From: Mallotus nudiflorus
Lineage: Eukaryota; Streptophyta; Magnoliopsida; Malpighiales; Euphorbiaceae
DNA length: 64,000 nucleotides
NCBI GenBank assembly: GCA_947683625.1
Contig: CANTUR010000066.1
Coordinates: forward strand, 2,914,001-2,978,000
Reading direction: 5' to 3'
Positions 46,718 to 57,921 of this stretch are shown here, piece after piece (within the stretch, counting starts at the first letter, position 1; every line of letters starts with the position of its first letter). A program made the position numbers and the translations under genes. The notes under the pieces were generated by a model. It was not told the DNA's origin. It was given only the letters and a program-made list of their open reading frames with translations, and ran no database searches.

Positions 46718-47458
46718 TCAAGGAAAAAGGTAGGGATAGGCAACCTGCACCTCTGCTTATATCTCCCAAGTGTACTCCTCCACATTGTTGCTTTGCCATA
46801 ACACCTTGACCATCTAAATCTGTTTTAAACACAACTAACGAACTTGATAATCTACTATCACGACTACCTCCTCCTCGTACGTTAGGTCTTCATTCACTTC
46901 CACACTATCAGGTTGTAACATGTGTGGAGGGTCTGAAATATACTTCCTCAACATCGAGATATGGAACACTGGATGCTCTTAAGACAAATTTGAAAGCAAA
47001 GCCAACTAATATGCAACCATGCTCAGTCTCTCCAAAATTTTGAACGGTCTAATATATCTCGGTGCTAACTTCCCTTTCCTACCAAATCTCATCACACCCT
47101 TCATCGGAGACACCTTCAAAAACACATAGTCTCTAACCTGAAACTCCACATCTCTGTGTCTTATATATGCATAGCTCTTATGTCTACTAGTTGCAGTCTC
47201 TAATCTACTTCTGATCACAGCAACCTTGTCAACGGCATCTTGAACCACCTCGGGTCCAGTCAATGCTTTGTCTCCAATTTCATCCCAACTCAGAGGGGAT
47301 CTACACTTCCTTCTGTACAAAGCCTCATAAGATGCCATCACAATACTGTTATGGTAGCTATTATTATATACAAACTCTATAAGTAGCAAATGATCATCCC
47401 AGCTACCTCCAAGATCTAATACATACATCCTCAATATATCCTCAAGTGTCTGGATCAT
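46718..47458 (-). pseudogene. Integrase C-terminus and chromodomain of the chromovirus
   Basis: A frame of 150 codons (47006-47458) carries WDDHLLLIEFVYNNSYHNSI, then MASYEALYRRKCRSPL (containing the catalytic Glu region) and VMRFGRKGKLAPRYIRPFKI, the GPF-type motif with G changed to R. After it FHISMLRKYISDPPHML leads into a chromodomain-like end: VNEDLTYEEEVVVIVDYQVR, stop, then VKVLWQSNNVEEYTWEI, stop, to the terminal stop at 46718-46720. Chromodomains are thought to steer integration towards heterochromatin. Two in-frame stops show decay. Confidence 0.9.
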
Positions 47459-47499
47459 TCTCTCAGACTTACCAGTTGTCTAATGGTGAAAAGCAGTAC

Positions 47500-48235
47500 T
47501 AAAATCAAGCCTAGTGTCTATTGCTTCTTGCAGCTTCTGCCAAAATTAGGAGGTAAACACTGAACCTCTATCAGATACAATAGACACAGGTGCTCCATGA
47601 AGGCACACAATATGCTTAACATACAGCTTCACCAACTTAGTTATAGAATAAGTGGCTTTAACAGACAAGAAATGAGCAGACTCGATTAACCTATCCACAA
47701 TCACCCAGATGGAATCATATCCATCCTTAGAACGAGGTAACCTAACCATAAAATCCATAGCAACTGTCTCTTATTTCCACTCAGGAATAGGAAGAGGCTA
47801 AAGCTTCCCAAAAGGCTTCTAATGTTTAGCTTTCACCTGCCGATAAGTCAAGCACTTAAAAACATAATCAGCTATGTCTTTCTTTTGTCCATCCTACCAA
47901 TACAAATCTCTGATGTTGTGGTACATCTTAGTCATATCTGGATGTATGCTATAGGCTATAAAATGCTCTTCCTTAAGGATATCTACTCTTAAATTATCCA
48001 CACCAAGAACACATTATCTACCACTGATCCATAAAACACCTTCATTATCAAATGTTAAATTAGCAAACTTCCCTGTATGAACATTCTCTTTAAGCTCAAC
48101 TATAATAAGATCTCGACCCTGAGCTCCCTTAATCCTATCTCTCAACATTGATCTAACTCTGAATTGAACTAACAGTCCACCTAATCTATTAATCTTCCCC
48201 ATTAGACCTTGATCTACCAACTCATGCAACTCTTA
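47500..48235 (-). pseudogene. Integrase zinc-binding and core remnant of the chromovirus
   Basis: The core frame 47546-47758 reads MDFMVRLPRSKDGYDSIWVI, followed by VDRLIESAHF (first catalytic Asp) and VSIVSDRGSVFTS (second Asp). The linker before it (48014-48229) has LVQFRVRSMLRDRIKGAQ and a GVLWISGR segment, as in Del-type pol. The HHCC zinc region at 47830-48000 is broken by stops. Confidence 0.88.
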
Positions 48236-48397
48236 GATCAAAGGTCTCCTCTCCATACTAATGTGAGCAAGACTACCTGAGGACTTCCTACTCAAGGCAT
48301 CTACTACCACATTAGCCTTACCTAAATGATAAAGAATCTTGAAATCATAATCCTTTAGGAGCTCCAATCATCTCCTCTACCTTAAGTTCAGATCTCT

Positions 48398-48652
48398 CTA
48401 CTGAAAAATATACTTAAGGCTATTATGATTTGTGAAAATCTCACAAGTCACCCCGTATGGATAATGTCTCCAAATCTTGAGAGAAAAAATCATTGTAGCC
48501 ATCCTTAGGTTGGGAGTAGGATAATTTTGTTCATTCTTCTTTAATTGCCTTAAAGCATAAGCTATCACCCTACCATTCTGCATTAACACACAACCTACGC
48601 TGACTTTGGAGGCATCACAATACACAGTGAATTTATCTACTCCATTAGGCAA
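48398..48652 (-). pseudogene. RNase H remnant of the chromovirus
   Basis: An 84-codon frame has VYCDASKVSVGCVLMQNGRV (first catalytic Asp kept), NEQNYPTPNLRMATMIFSLK where the family has a D-LELAA motif with catalytic Glu (here Met), and FTNHNSLKYIF where the family has TDHKSL (Asp to Asn). Two of the active-site residues are therefore lost in an otherwise open stretch. Confidence 0.88.
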
Positions 48653-48899
48653 AGCCTAAACTGGAGCTGTGGTCAACTTCTCCTTCAAAAATTAAAAACT
48701 GTTCTCACAAGCATCTGAACACACAAACTTCACATTCTTCTGAGTTAGGCAAGTTATAGGAGTTATAATTCTAGAGAAATTCTGCATAAATCTCCTATAA
48801 TACCTAGCCAAACCCAGAAAACTATGAATCTTTATGACTATCATCGGTTTAGGCCATTTAAACATGACCTCAATCTTTTATGGATCAACCTGAATACCA

Positions 48900-49690
48900 T
48901 CTTTAGACCCTACGTGTCCAAAGAAAGCAACACTCTCCAACTAGAAAATCACACTTTAAGGATTTAGCATAAAGCTGATGTTCTCTCAGTGTCTGCAGTA
49001 AGTCCTCAAGTGATATACATGTTCCTCCATACTCTTTGAATACACCAGTATATCATCAATGAAGACTACCATAAATTGATCCACATATAGTATAAATACC
49101 ATGTTCATCAAATCCATAAATGTAACTAGTACATTAGTCAACCCAAATGACATCATCAAAAACTTGTAGTGGCCATATCGAGTGCGAAATGTCATTTTAG
49201 GAACATTGGCTTCACTGATATGCAACTAATGATAACCTGACCTCAAATTAATCTTGGACAAGAACTATGCACTCTGAAGCTTATCAAATAGATCATCTAT
49301 CCTCATAAGAGGATACTTGTTCTTCATTGTCACCTTGTTCAGCTTTTTGTAATCTATGCATAGTCTCAAGGTACCATCCTTCTTATTTACAAATAGGGTT
49401 GGTGCACCCCAAGGGGAAACACTAGGTCTAATGAAACCCTTATCCAACAAATTCTATAACTACTCCTTCAATTCTTTCAACTCTATAAGAGCCATTATAT
49501 AAGGTAACATCAAAATAAGAGTGGTGCCTGGAACCACATCTATACAAAACTCAATCTCTCTATGAGGTGCTAAACATGGCAACTCCTTAGGAAAAATGTC
49601 AGGAAACTCATAAGCAATAAGAACATCTATGAGTGACAACTTCTCTATAGAAGTATCTCTAACAAGTGCCAAGTTCCCTAACAACCTTTC
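48900..49690 (-). pseudogene. Reverse transcriptase remnant of the chromovirus
   Basis: Three successive open pieces. 49460-49684 is the protease-RT linker with FPDIFPKELPCLAPHREIEF. 49265-49450 has LDKGFIRPSVSPWGAPTLFV and LRLCIDYKKLNKVT. 48986-49225 has KMTFRTRYGHYKFLMMSFGL and the active site VVFIDDILVYS, with the Asp pair at 49052-49063 intact. Stops separate the pieces. The enzyme copies the element RNA. Confidence 0.92.
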
Positions 49691-49699
49691 CTTAGCATC

Positions 49700-50090
49700 T
49701 TCCTAGCAGTGATAGCGGAGATAAGATTATGAGGTGCAGAACTCTTATCACCCACAAACTTAAACTCTTTTTCATCTACAATTCTAAAAATCACCTTTTT
49801 ACTCCAAAAATCCATAATGGCATAGTGCTGAGACAACCAATACATACCAAAGATCACATTGAATTCCATCATATCCAAACAACATCAATTTTGCTAGCAG
49901 TTCTCTACCATCAACTAACACTAGACAACTAGAAAGAATAACGTTTGTGTCCAATGAATCTCTTAAAGGAATGGTGATAAACAAAAGAAAAGTCACCCTC
50001 AAAGCTTGCCAATATAACTTCGAAGCAAAAACAAGGGACATGAAAGAATGTATAGCACCTAGATCAATCAAAACCCAAGCATCCAAGTAA
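49700..50090 (-). pseudogene. Protease remnant of the chromovirus
   Basis: The frame 49799-50086 has VLIDLGAIHSFMSLVFASKL, matching the gypsy protease signature (V-L-(F/I)-D-S-G-A-THSF(I/V)S) with Ser changed to Leu beside the catalytic Asp. Flap and C-terminal sequence (DVILG-WL type, here MEFNVIFGMYWLSQHYA) is in another frame at 49678-49878. Confidence 0.88.
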
Positions 50091-50670
50091 CAGACTGAAA
50101 TAATACCTACAATAATAGCATTAGATGCCTGAGCATTTTGCTAAGTGAGGTGGAAAACTCTAGCCTGACCTCGACCTCCTTACTGACTATTGGAAGTCTG
50201 GCCAAAATCCCTGGCACCCCCTCTTGTACCTCTACCATGCCCCCACTGGGCAATAATCTGAGTTGAACTCAAATACTGAGCTAGCGATAACTAAAAAAGT
50301 GCTGGAGCTGCACTAGCAATAGACTATTGTGGAAACTACTATGGCTGAAACCAAAATATGGACACATTCTGGCAAAATGTCTCATCTGTTCGCATCAAAA
50401 ATAAGCTCCATGAGTCATGTAGCATGGTCCTTGATGGACTCTCCCACACATCCGACAAGCACTGGCTACCGATCTTGTGCTATTGTATCTTGAATTCTAA
50501 CCATTGCTACTGCTAGAAGCACTAGAACCAAATCTAATAAGTCTATAAAGTCCATTATGGCCATGTCTACTACTTCGATGGACTCTCTGTTGAGGTCTTT
50601 AGCTCTGCTGATAGGATTTTCTCTGTCGACTGCTAGAGCTAATCTAAAATGTCTAGAATGGTGTACTCTA
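50091..50670 (-). pseudogene. Gag C-terminal remnant with twin zinc knuckles
   Basis: Reading the minus strand from 50470, ACRMCGRVHQGPCY gives C-x2-C-x3-H-x3-C. After a stop the second knuckle region EQMRHFARMCP follows. Two knuckles in this arrangement are typical of Tekay/Del-type chromovirus gag. Upstream gag sequence stops at about 50670, where LTR sequence begins; the N-terminal half of gag is missing. Confidence 0.8.
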
Positions 50671-50834
50671 ATATAACACCACATAACACATGCATAATAT
50701 ACACACATGCACATGCATAGAATAATCATAATGATAACAAATAATAATAATAATAGTGCAAATAATAATATTAATAATAACAATAACAATAATACTACAA
50801 AAATAATATTAATAATAAAAATAACAATAAAGAC

Positions 50835-50866
<32 letters not shown>

Positions 50867-51098
50867 CTTTAATGTTTTTTTAATAATAAAACCTCCAAAA
50901 TAAATATTTTACATAAATAAAAAATTTAGAATAAAACAAATAAATAATATGCACAAATAATGATAACATATAAATAAAATTTAAAATTTTATTAACACTG
51001 CATATCTTAAAATAATTTTTGATAATTCACTGAGTGAATTATTATAATATATATACATGCAATCTAAATTCATATTCATTCAAACATTTGTATGTAAA

Positions 51099-51133
<35 letters not shown>

Positions 51134-51275
51134 TTTCGCACAGATGCTGAAATTTGCTTTTATATATAACAAATGTAAAAAATTATTTATTTAAATGAAG
51201 GATCAAATAGAACCCTAAATATTTACAACCTCAGTCAAAATATCTAACTAGTCATACAAGCTTACTTAATTCCAA

Positions 51276-51334
<59 letters not shown>

Positions 51335-53879
51335 CTTTAATATTTTTTTAATAATAAAACTTCCAAAATAAATATTTTACGTAAATAAAATATTTAGAAT
51401 AAAATAAATAAATAATATGCACAAATAATGATAATATATAAATAAAATTTAAAATTTTATTAACACTATATATATATATATATACACACATATTTCACAC
51501 AGATGCTGAAATCCGATTTTATATATAATAAATGTAGACAAATGATTATTTAAATGAAGGACCAAATAGAACCCTAAATATTCGTAACTTCAATCGAAAT
51601 ATCTCACTAGCCATTCAAGCTCACTTAATTCCAAAATAATTCTCTTATTCCATTTTGGACAGTAGACTAGCCTTGAGACACTAAGTCAACCGAGCTCCTC
51701 CAGTCTCACTATCAGTGTGATTGGCCCCGAGACACTATGTCAACCGAGCTTCCACAATCACACTTCTCATTCACATCAATTCTCAATAATCGATCAATCA
51801 AAATGTCACCTCAAGTGATTTATAAACTCAACCCAAAACTCTATCGCACCAGTACGTACACAATCCTAGTGCAACCCACTAGGTAGCATGTTCTATCAAT
51901 ATCCTTTAATAAAATTGTATATTTAATGAAAAATAATAAAATGCACAATTAACATATAATGGCATTCATTATAGGAGAATGTACCATTTATATACTAGAA
52001 ATATACCAAATGTATACTGAAAATATACCCGATATATATGCCTCATATATACCAAAAATATACTAATTGTATATTAAAAATATAACAAGCATATATGTTG
52101 CATAAGTATCGAAACATACCAAAAATATACTAAAAGTATACCTAACATATACTAAATCATTTAATAAAACAATTCATGTATAAATACATATTAAAAACAT
52201 GAATACTCAATATCATGTATCCTATATATAATGCATATATAAAATAATAACTCACCAATTTGCGCTTCTAGAGACTGACACGATGGACTTGGTCCGATAG
52301 GCCTCGATCTCGACATAACTAGAAAAATAAAATCATAATAAATTCCTAACTATATTTCTAAGAATTCTAAAAGAAGACTCGATCTAAGAATTAAAACTCA
52401 ATTAAAAATTAGAAACTCAAAATCGACCCAACATCACGTTTTACGAGAATTTTACCGAAAAATCAATAAAGTTTCCTCTATAAAATGGGCATCTCTCTAC
52501 TAAAAAATAGAGTTGATCCTATAAGAAAACACACTTCTAAATCATATAGCTCAACACCTTGAGTTGAAACCCTAAACTACACAAATTCCTAATCAAGGTT
52601 CACAAATCACCAAAAATCAATATTAAATAATAAATATAATAAAAACCATTAAATTCTATAAATATCCATAAAATACTAAAATATAATATATTTAAACATA
52701 AAAAACATTTAATATAATTATTTTCATATTAATTAAATAAAATCTCAAATAAATTATATAATATTAATAAAAATCCAATTTTACAATTATCCATAATAAA
52801 ATAGTAAAATTCACATTTAATTACTCAAATAGTTTAACTATATAATAAAAATATTTTTTAAAAAAAAAACCCATTTAAGAACAACAATAGTAAAAAATTT
52901 ATTATTTGAAAATATTATCAAAAATTAGTATTAATTAGTTAAAAATAGTAAATAATTCATAAAAATTATTTTACTACCAATTATTACTCCAAAATTATTT
53001 AAAACATGTTATTTAACTATAATTTCAACAAAAACACATAATTAACTTATAAATCCAAAATCACATAATACAAAAATATTATTCAAAAATTATACAAAAT
53101 TTCTAAAAATTATTTTCTTGCTACCAAAATTAATAACTTCAATTAACAATACTAGTTTAACTAAATTTCCATCCAAAATAAAAAATAATATAATTAATAA
53201 AAATTCATTTTTTTAATTATTAAAATATTCAAAAATACCCATAATTCAAAATAATTAAAAAAAAACAAAAAATATATTTGAGAAGATTAAGCTCCATACA
53301 TCAACATTATCAAAGCAAAAATTCATGGATCAAACACAATAATTCAAAAAAAAATTCAAAACTCTAAATGGACATAAACTTATATTAAGAATAACTCATA
53401 AACAAGATGGTTTAAGCTCAAAACAAGCTTAGAAATGGACTTCTCGTAGCTCAAGGAGTCTGGAGAGTCTAAGATCATAAGCTCTCGTGGCCAGAATCAT
53501 CACTGGTGTCTATGGAGGTCTCTTAGTGCTGCTGCTATTTCAGGCGCTCCGACGGCTTCTGGCAATGGCCTGCAGCAGCGAAAGGGAAGGAGAGGAAGAG
53601 GAAAGCTGATGGTGGTTGCTGGTGGTCTGACGATGGTGAGGGTGGCATGGGTGATGGCTCTGCAGCACGCAAAGGAAGAAGAAGAAAATGGGAAAGAAAA
53701 GAGAAAAAAAAAAGGAAAGGGAAAGAAAAGAATGGCAACCTGAAAATAATTCATGACTTTCCTCTTTATATATATATATATATAACACCACATAACACAT
53801 GCATAGAATAATCATAATGATAACAAAAAATAATAGTAATAATAATAATAATAGTGCAAATAATAATATTAATAATAAC

Positions 53880-53915
<36 letters not shown>

Positions 53916-53934
53916 ACAATAATATTAACAATAA

Positions 53935-53968
<34 letters not shown>

Positions 53969-54164
53969 AATAATAATAATAATGACTTTAATATTTTGTT
54001 TAATAATAAAACTTCCAAAATAAATATTTTACATAAATAAAATATTTAGAATAAAATAAATAAATATGCACAAATAATGATAATATATAAATAAAAATTA
54101 AAATTTTATTAACACTGCATATCTCAAAATAATTTTTGATAATTTAAAATATCGAGTCATTACA
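50670..54164 (-). repeat. Rearranged 5' LTR region of the chromovirus
   Basis: Made of LTR pieces in alternating order: 50670-51028 equals the LTR tail (compare 46236-46635), 51029-51280 an early LTR part (compare 44025-44220), 51280-51468 the tail again, and 51469-54164 the LTR from about 450 bases in to its end. The first ~450 bases of the LTR, the leader and the PBS are absent. The switches fall at (AAT)n or (TA)n tracts, or next to GATAATT/CACTGAGTG. Confidence 0.8.
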
Positions 54165-54501
54165 CTATTATAATATCTCATATCAAGTAGCATAGGACTC
54201 ACTACCTCCTACTATCGATATTACATACCGATCTTGGAAAATAGATAGAGATGATAGTCTACGGATTAACATGGCCCACTTATTAATCCAATGACTATGA
54301 ACATTTTATAAAATATGTAGTAAATGTGTTTGTCACTCATATTATCAACACTTAATAATAAACTCATATAACATTATGCTAAAGGGCAAACACTCAAATA
54401 AACTAACACTTTATCTAAATGAATATTATATTGCCATAGGGATAAGAGTACAATGTCATTTATATTGCAAGAAATAGCACTAGGGCACATCTATACTAAT
54501 A
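54165..54501 (-). repeat. 5' LTR of copia-2, outer segment
   Basis: Continues 43636 after the chromovirus and matches 35740-36097, including AATGTCATTTATATTGCAAG and TATACTAATA at the end. Bases 54165-54169 (CTATT) are the right target-site copy. Confidence 0.85.
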
Positions 54502-54880
54502 ATAATGAGCCTCTGGGGTAAAGGATTATGGAGCAGAGTTCTAGCGAGAGTATCTCCAGCAGTGCCTATCAACAGTGTGATTCTACCATCTTTAAATTCA
54601 ATAAGGAGCACAAAAGTAGCGTTAGTGATTTCTAATGGTAGGAAAATAATTGATCAGATGTTGTGGAGTGGGCAATAAGGGAGTAGAAGAGCCTCTAATA
54701 GAAACATTAGCAAAAAGAGGGTCTTAAGAGGCTTTGAGTAAGATTTCATACCACAAGTTGGCCATAAAGTTCATAAAATGGCACAGAATTAGGTCTGAGG
54801 TTTAATACTATAAAAATGCTATAAAAATCACTTCCAATGTTATGATAGATTATGGTATTAAACTCAGCAACGATGAGTTT
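54502..54880. other. Unassigned ~380-bp segment between two copia elements
   Basis: Less AT-rich than its neighbours (for example CTCTGGGGTAAAGGATTATG). It does not match any repeat in this window by eye. No long frame. Copia-3 integrase sequence begins near 54881. It may be target DNA older than the insertions, or part of an unrelated element. Confidence 0.4.
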
Positions 54881-56720
54881 AAAGTATAAAATCAACTTGG
54901 TAAGAATATTAAAGCACTACGATCTTATCAAAGTGATGAATATTTAAGCCAAAAATTTATTGATCATCTTAGAGATTATGGAATAATTTCAGAATTAACT
55001 CCACCAGGAACACCATAATGGAATGGCGTATCTAAATAAAGAAATCAAATTTTATTAGATGTGGTTCGATCTATGATGACTTAGTCAGATCTTCCAATCT
55101 CCTTTTAGGGTTATGCTCTAGAAACTGATGCATTCCTTTTAAACAGAGTTCCATCAAAGGCTGAAAACACACTATATAAAATATGGAATGGGAAGTCTCC
55201 CAATTTATCTTTTCTTAAGATTTAAGGATGTGAGGCTTATGTGAAGCATCAAATTTTATATAAATTAGCACCCAAATCAGACAAATGCCTTTTTGTTGGA
55301 TATCCTATAAAAACCAAAGCATACTACTTTCATAATGCTTCTAAAAATAAAGTGTTTATTGCTCATGATGGTTTCTTTTTGGAAAGAGAACATATTTCCA
55401 AAGGAACTATTAGGACTAAAGTACAAATTGAAGAAATTCAAGAACTACAAAATAGCATTGTACCATATATGGAACCTCAACTAGATAAATATGTAAATAT
55501 TTAATCTACACAAGTACCATAAGGTCCTAGAAGGTCTGGTAGGACACAATACAATTCTAAGAGATATAGATTTCTTATAACAAATACCAATGATGTGATG
55601 ATTATGGAAAGTTAGCCCACAACATACCAAGAGGCTGTGGACATTCTAAACTCTGATAAATGGATAGAAGCCATAAAATTAAAAACACAATCCATGTATG
55701 ATAATTAAGTATGGACTTTGATTGACCCACCTGAAGGTTTAAAAACTATTAAGTGCAAATGGGTTTTCAAAATGAAAACTGACATGAATGGCAATGTGCA
55801 TACCTTTAAAGTCGCCTATATTTTAGGCATCAAGATCTATAGAGATAGATCTAAGAGTTTTTAGCCTAAGTTAGAGGACTTACATTAGCAAGGTACTAAA
55901 TAAGTTCAATATACAGAATTCTAAGAGAAGATTCTTGCCAATGTCCTATGGCATTAGTCTTAGCAAGGCTCAGTGTCCAATGACATAAGATGAGTGAGAC
56001 CACATGAGTACAATTCCATATGCTTCTACTATTGGACCCATCATATATGCCATGTTATGCACTCAACTAAATGTCTTGTATGCCTTGAGCATAATGAGCA
56101 TATACCAGTCAAATCTAGGTGAAAGTCATTGCATAATAGTTAAGAACACCCTTAAGTACTTAAGAAGGACTAAGGACATATTTTTACTATATGATATGAA
56201 GGAAGATGAGCTAGTCATAAATGGTTACACAGATGTAAGCTACCAATCTGATGAATATGACTTTCAATTCCACTCAGGTTATGTGTTTTTATTTGAATAA
56301 AGGTGCAATGAGCTAGAGAAGTTCAAAGTAAGACACCATTGTCGATTCTATAATAAAAGCTAAGTATAAAGCTACCTTAGAGGTAGCCAAGGAAGCTATT
56401 TAGATTAAAAATTTTAGAACTGGATTAGGTATTATTCCTAGTATATCAAATCTAGTGGACTTGTATTATGATAATAATGGAGCCATAGCATAGGCTAAGG
56501 AACCCAAATCACATCAACGATTTAAACACACACTCAGGCATGATCATCTCATTAGAGAAATCATTAAGAGATGAGACATTAAGATATGTAGAGTACCAAC
56601 AGATGACAATGTTGTTGATCCACTAACTAAACCTCTTACATAGGCTAAGCATGACAGTCATACTAAGTTTATAGGTATGAGATACAATGTTGATTGGGCC
56701 TAGTGCTAGTGGGAGATTGT
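54881..56720 (+). pseudogene. Copia-3 integrase-RT-RNase H remnant, 5'-truncated
   Basis: Related to copia-1. It starts inside the integrase core (AYGVKYKINLV-like sequence; ELTPPGTP at about 54995) and continues with the integrase C-terminus in an 87-codon frame (55241-55504, LYKLAPKSDKCLFVGYPIKT). RT begins at about 55610 (TTYQEAV-like) and breaks off after GNVHTFK at 55816, joining directly to AYILGIKIYRDR-like sequence. About 450 bases, including the YVDD region, are therefore deleted relative to copia-1. RNase H follows (98-codon frame 56004-56300, then LYYDNNGAIA near 56465). Gag, protease and the 5' LTR are absent. Confidence 0.88.
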
Positions 56721-57439
56721 CAATGATATGCCCTACGCTAATTATGTAATGGCCATACTTTGTGTCACGACCCAAACTAGGAGTCATGACCGACGCTAGG
56801 GAACAGGAATTCTTTCGAATTCAAAACCCGTAGCAAGCTTAAGAAAATAAAATCATGCAATAATTAAATAAAAGTACGACATAATTAAAATTTTTTGAAT
56901 CAATATATAACATAAATACTCCAAATCCTTTCATACATAAATACATAATCGAACAGTGTTCAAATACAAAGTTTCAGAGTATATAATATCAAATAATATA
57001 ATACTCTTCCGATACAATAACACTACTACTACAGTTTCTAGAATATAAATCAAAGTTCAAAATATACATTTGCATAAAATAGCCGAGACAGAAGAACACC
57101 AGCGAGGAACTCTACTACTAAGGTCTGACGATATAGGATCTCCTGAAAAAAAATAATTGAGGGGGGTTAGACCTCACTGAGTGAATTATTATACTATATA
57201 TACATGCAATCTAAACCATAACAATCGGGCATTATTATATATATATATATATATGTTTATACACACAATTCACACGAATGCCAAACTCTGCTTTTATAAA
57301 TATACTAAATATAGAAAACGTTTAATTAAATTCATGAAGGATCCATAGAACCCTAATAATAGCAACCTCAACAACCCCATCATCACTCTAGCCATACAGG
57401 CTCACTTGATTCCACATAGAACACTTATTCCAATTTGGA

Positions 57440-57675
57440 CAGCAGACTGGCCCCGAGACACTAAGTCGATTGAGCTCCAGCAGTCAGGCTATCAGTATGA
57501 TTGGCCCCGAGACACTTAGTCAACTGAGCTCCAACAATCACACTATCTATCACCTCACATCTCAATCAACCCAATAGATCATTCATTTCACTATGGACAG
57601 TAGACTGGCCTCGAGACACTAAGTCAACCGAGCTCCAGCAGTCTAACTGTTAGTGTGATTGGCCCCGCAATCACA
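57440..57675. repeat. Repeated inverted-arm module in the solo LTR
   Basis: The core CCCCGAGACACTAAGTCAAC-CGAGCTCCA occurs three times in full and once as a remnant. It is alternately flanked by AGACTG...CAGTCT and GTGATTG...CAATCAC arms. In the last unit (57655-57672) the core is reduced to GCCCCG, leaving GTGATTG and CAATCAC almost adjacent. The chromovirus LTRs have the two-unit form at 44226-44335 and 51650-51765. Confidence 0.8.
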
Positions 57676-57877
57676 CTATCTAACATACCATTAATCTTAG
57701 TCAAATCAATTATAATCACCACCATTAATTCTCACTCAACCCTTATCTATCACACCGGTACGTACGCGATCCTACTGCTGCCCATTAAGAAGCACGTTCT
57801 ATTGATATTCTTCACTTAAAATAAATCATTCATTCTGAAAATAATTAATATAGAATGATTTTCATAATAATAAAATC

Positions 57878-57919
<42 letters not shown>
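57878..57919. repeat. (TA)n microsatellite in the solo LTR
   Basis: About 20 TA units. Further TA and CA runs lie at 60325-60375. Confidence 0.9.

Positions 57920-57921
<2 letters not shown>

Larger units (their letters stand above)
43637..54164 (-). mobile_element. Chromovirus (Tekay/Del-type Ty3/gypsy) inserted in copia-2
   Basis: Minus-strand element bounded by TGTCATGACCC at 43637 and GTCATTACA at 54164. It contains gag (C-terminal part), protease, RT, RNase H, integrase and a chromodomain, in Ty3/gypsy order. The GPF-type integrase C-terminus with chromodomain and the twin zinc knuckles point to the Tekay/Del group. The gag N-terminus, leader and PBS are missing; gag joins rearranged LTR sequence at about 50670. 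All frames are broken. Confidence 0.88.
35153..54501 (-). mobile_element. Ty1/copia element copia-2, interrupted by a chromovirus
   Basis: Minus-strand copia element: 3' LTR (truncated) at 35153-36097, RNase H-RT-integrase-protease-gag from 36112 to 40090, a long leader, and a 5' LTR at about 41600-43636 plus 54165-54501. The 5' LTR is split by a chromovirus with a CTATC/CTATT target duplication. The family differs from copia-1/copia-3. Confidence 0.85.

Noticed and set aside
53799..54023. Plus-strand frame encoding runs of Asn and Thr
   Set aside because: It is a translation of the (AAT)n and (CAA)n microsatellites in an LTR, not a gene.
54502..54880. A host gene exon
   Set aside because: No open frame, splice signals or recognisable motif on either strand; composition alone is not enough.
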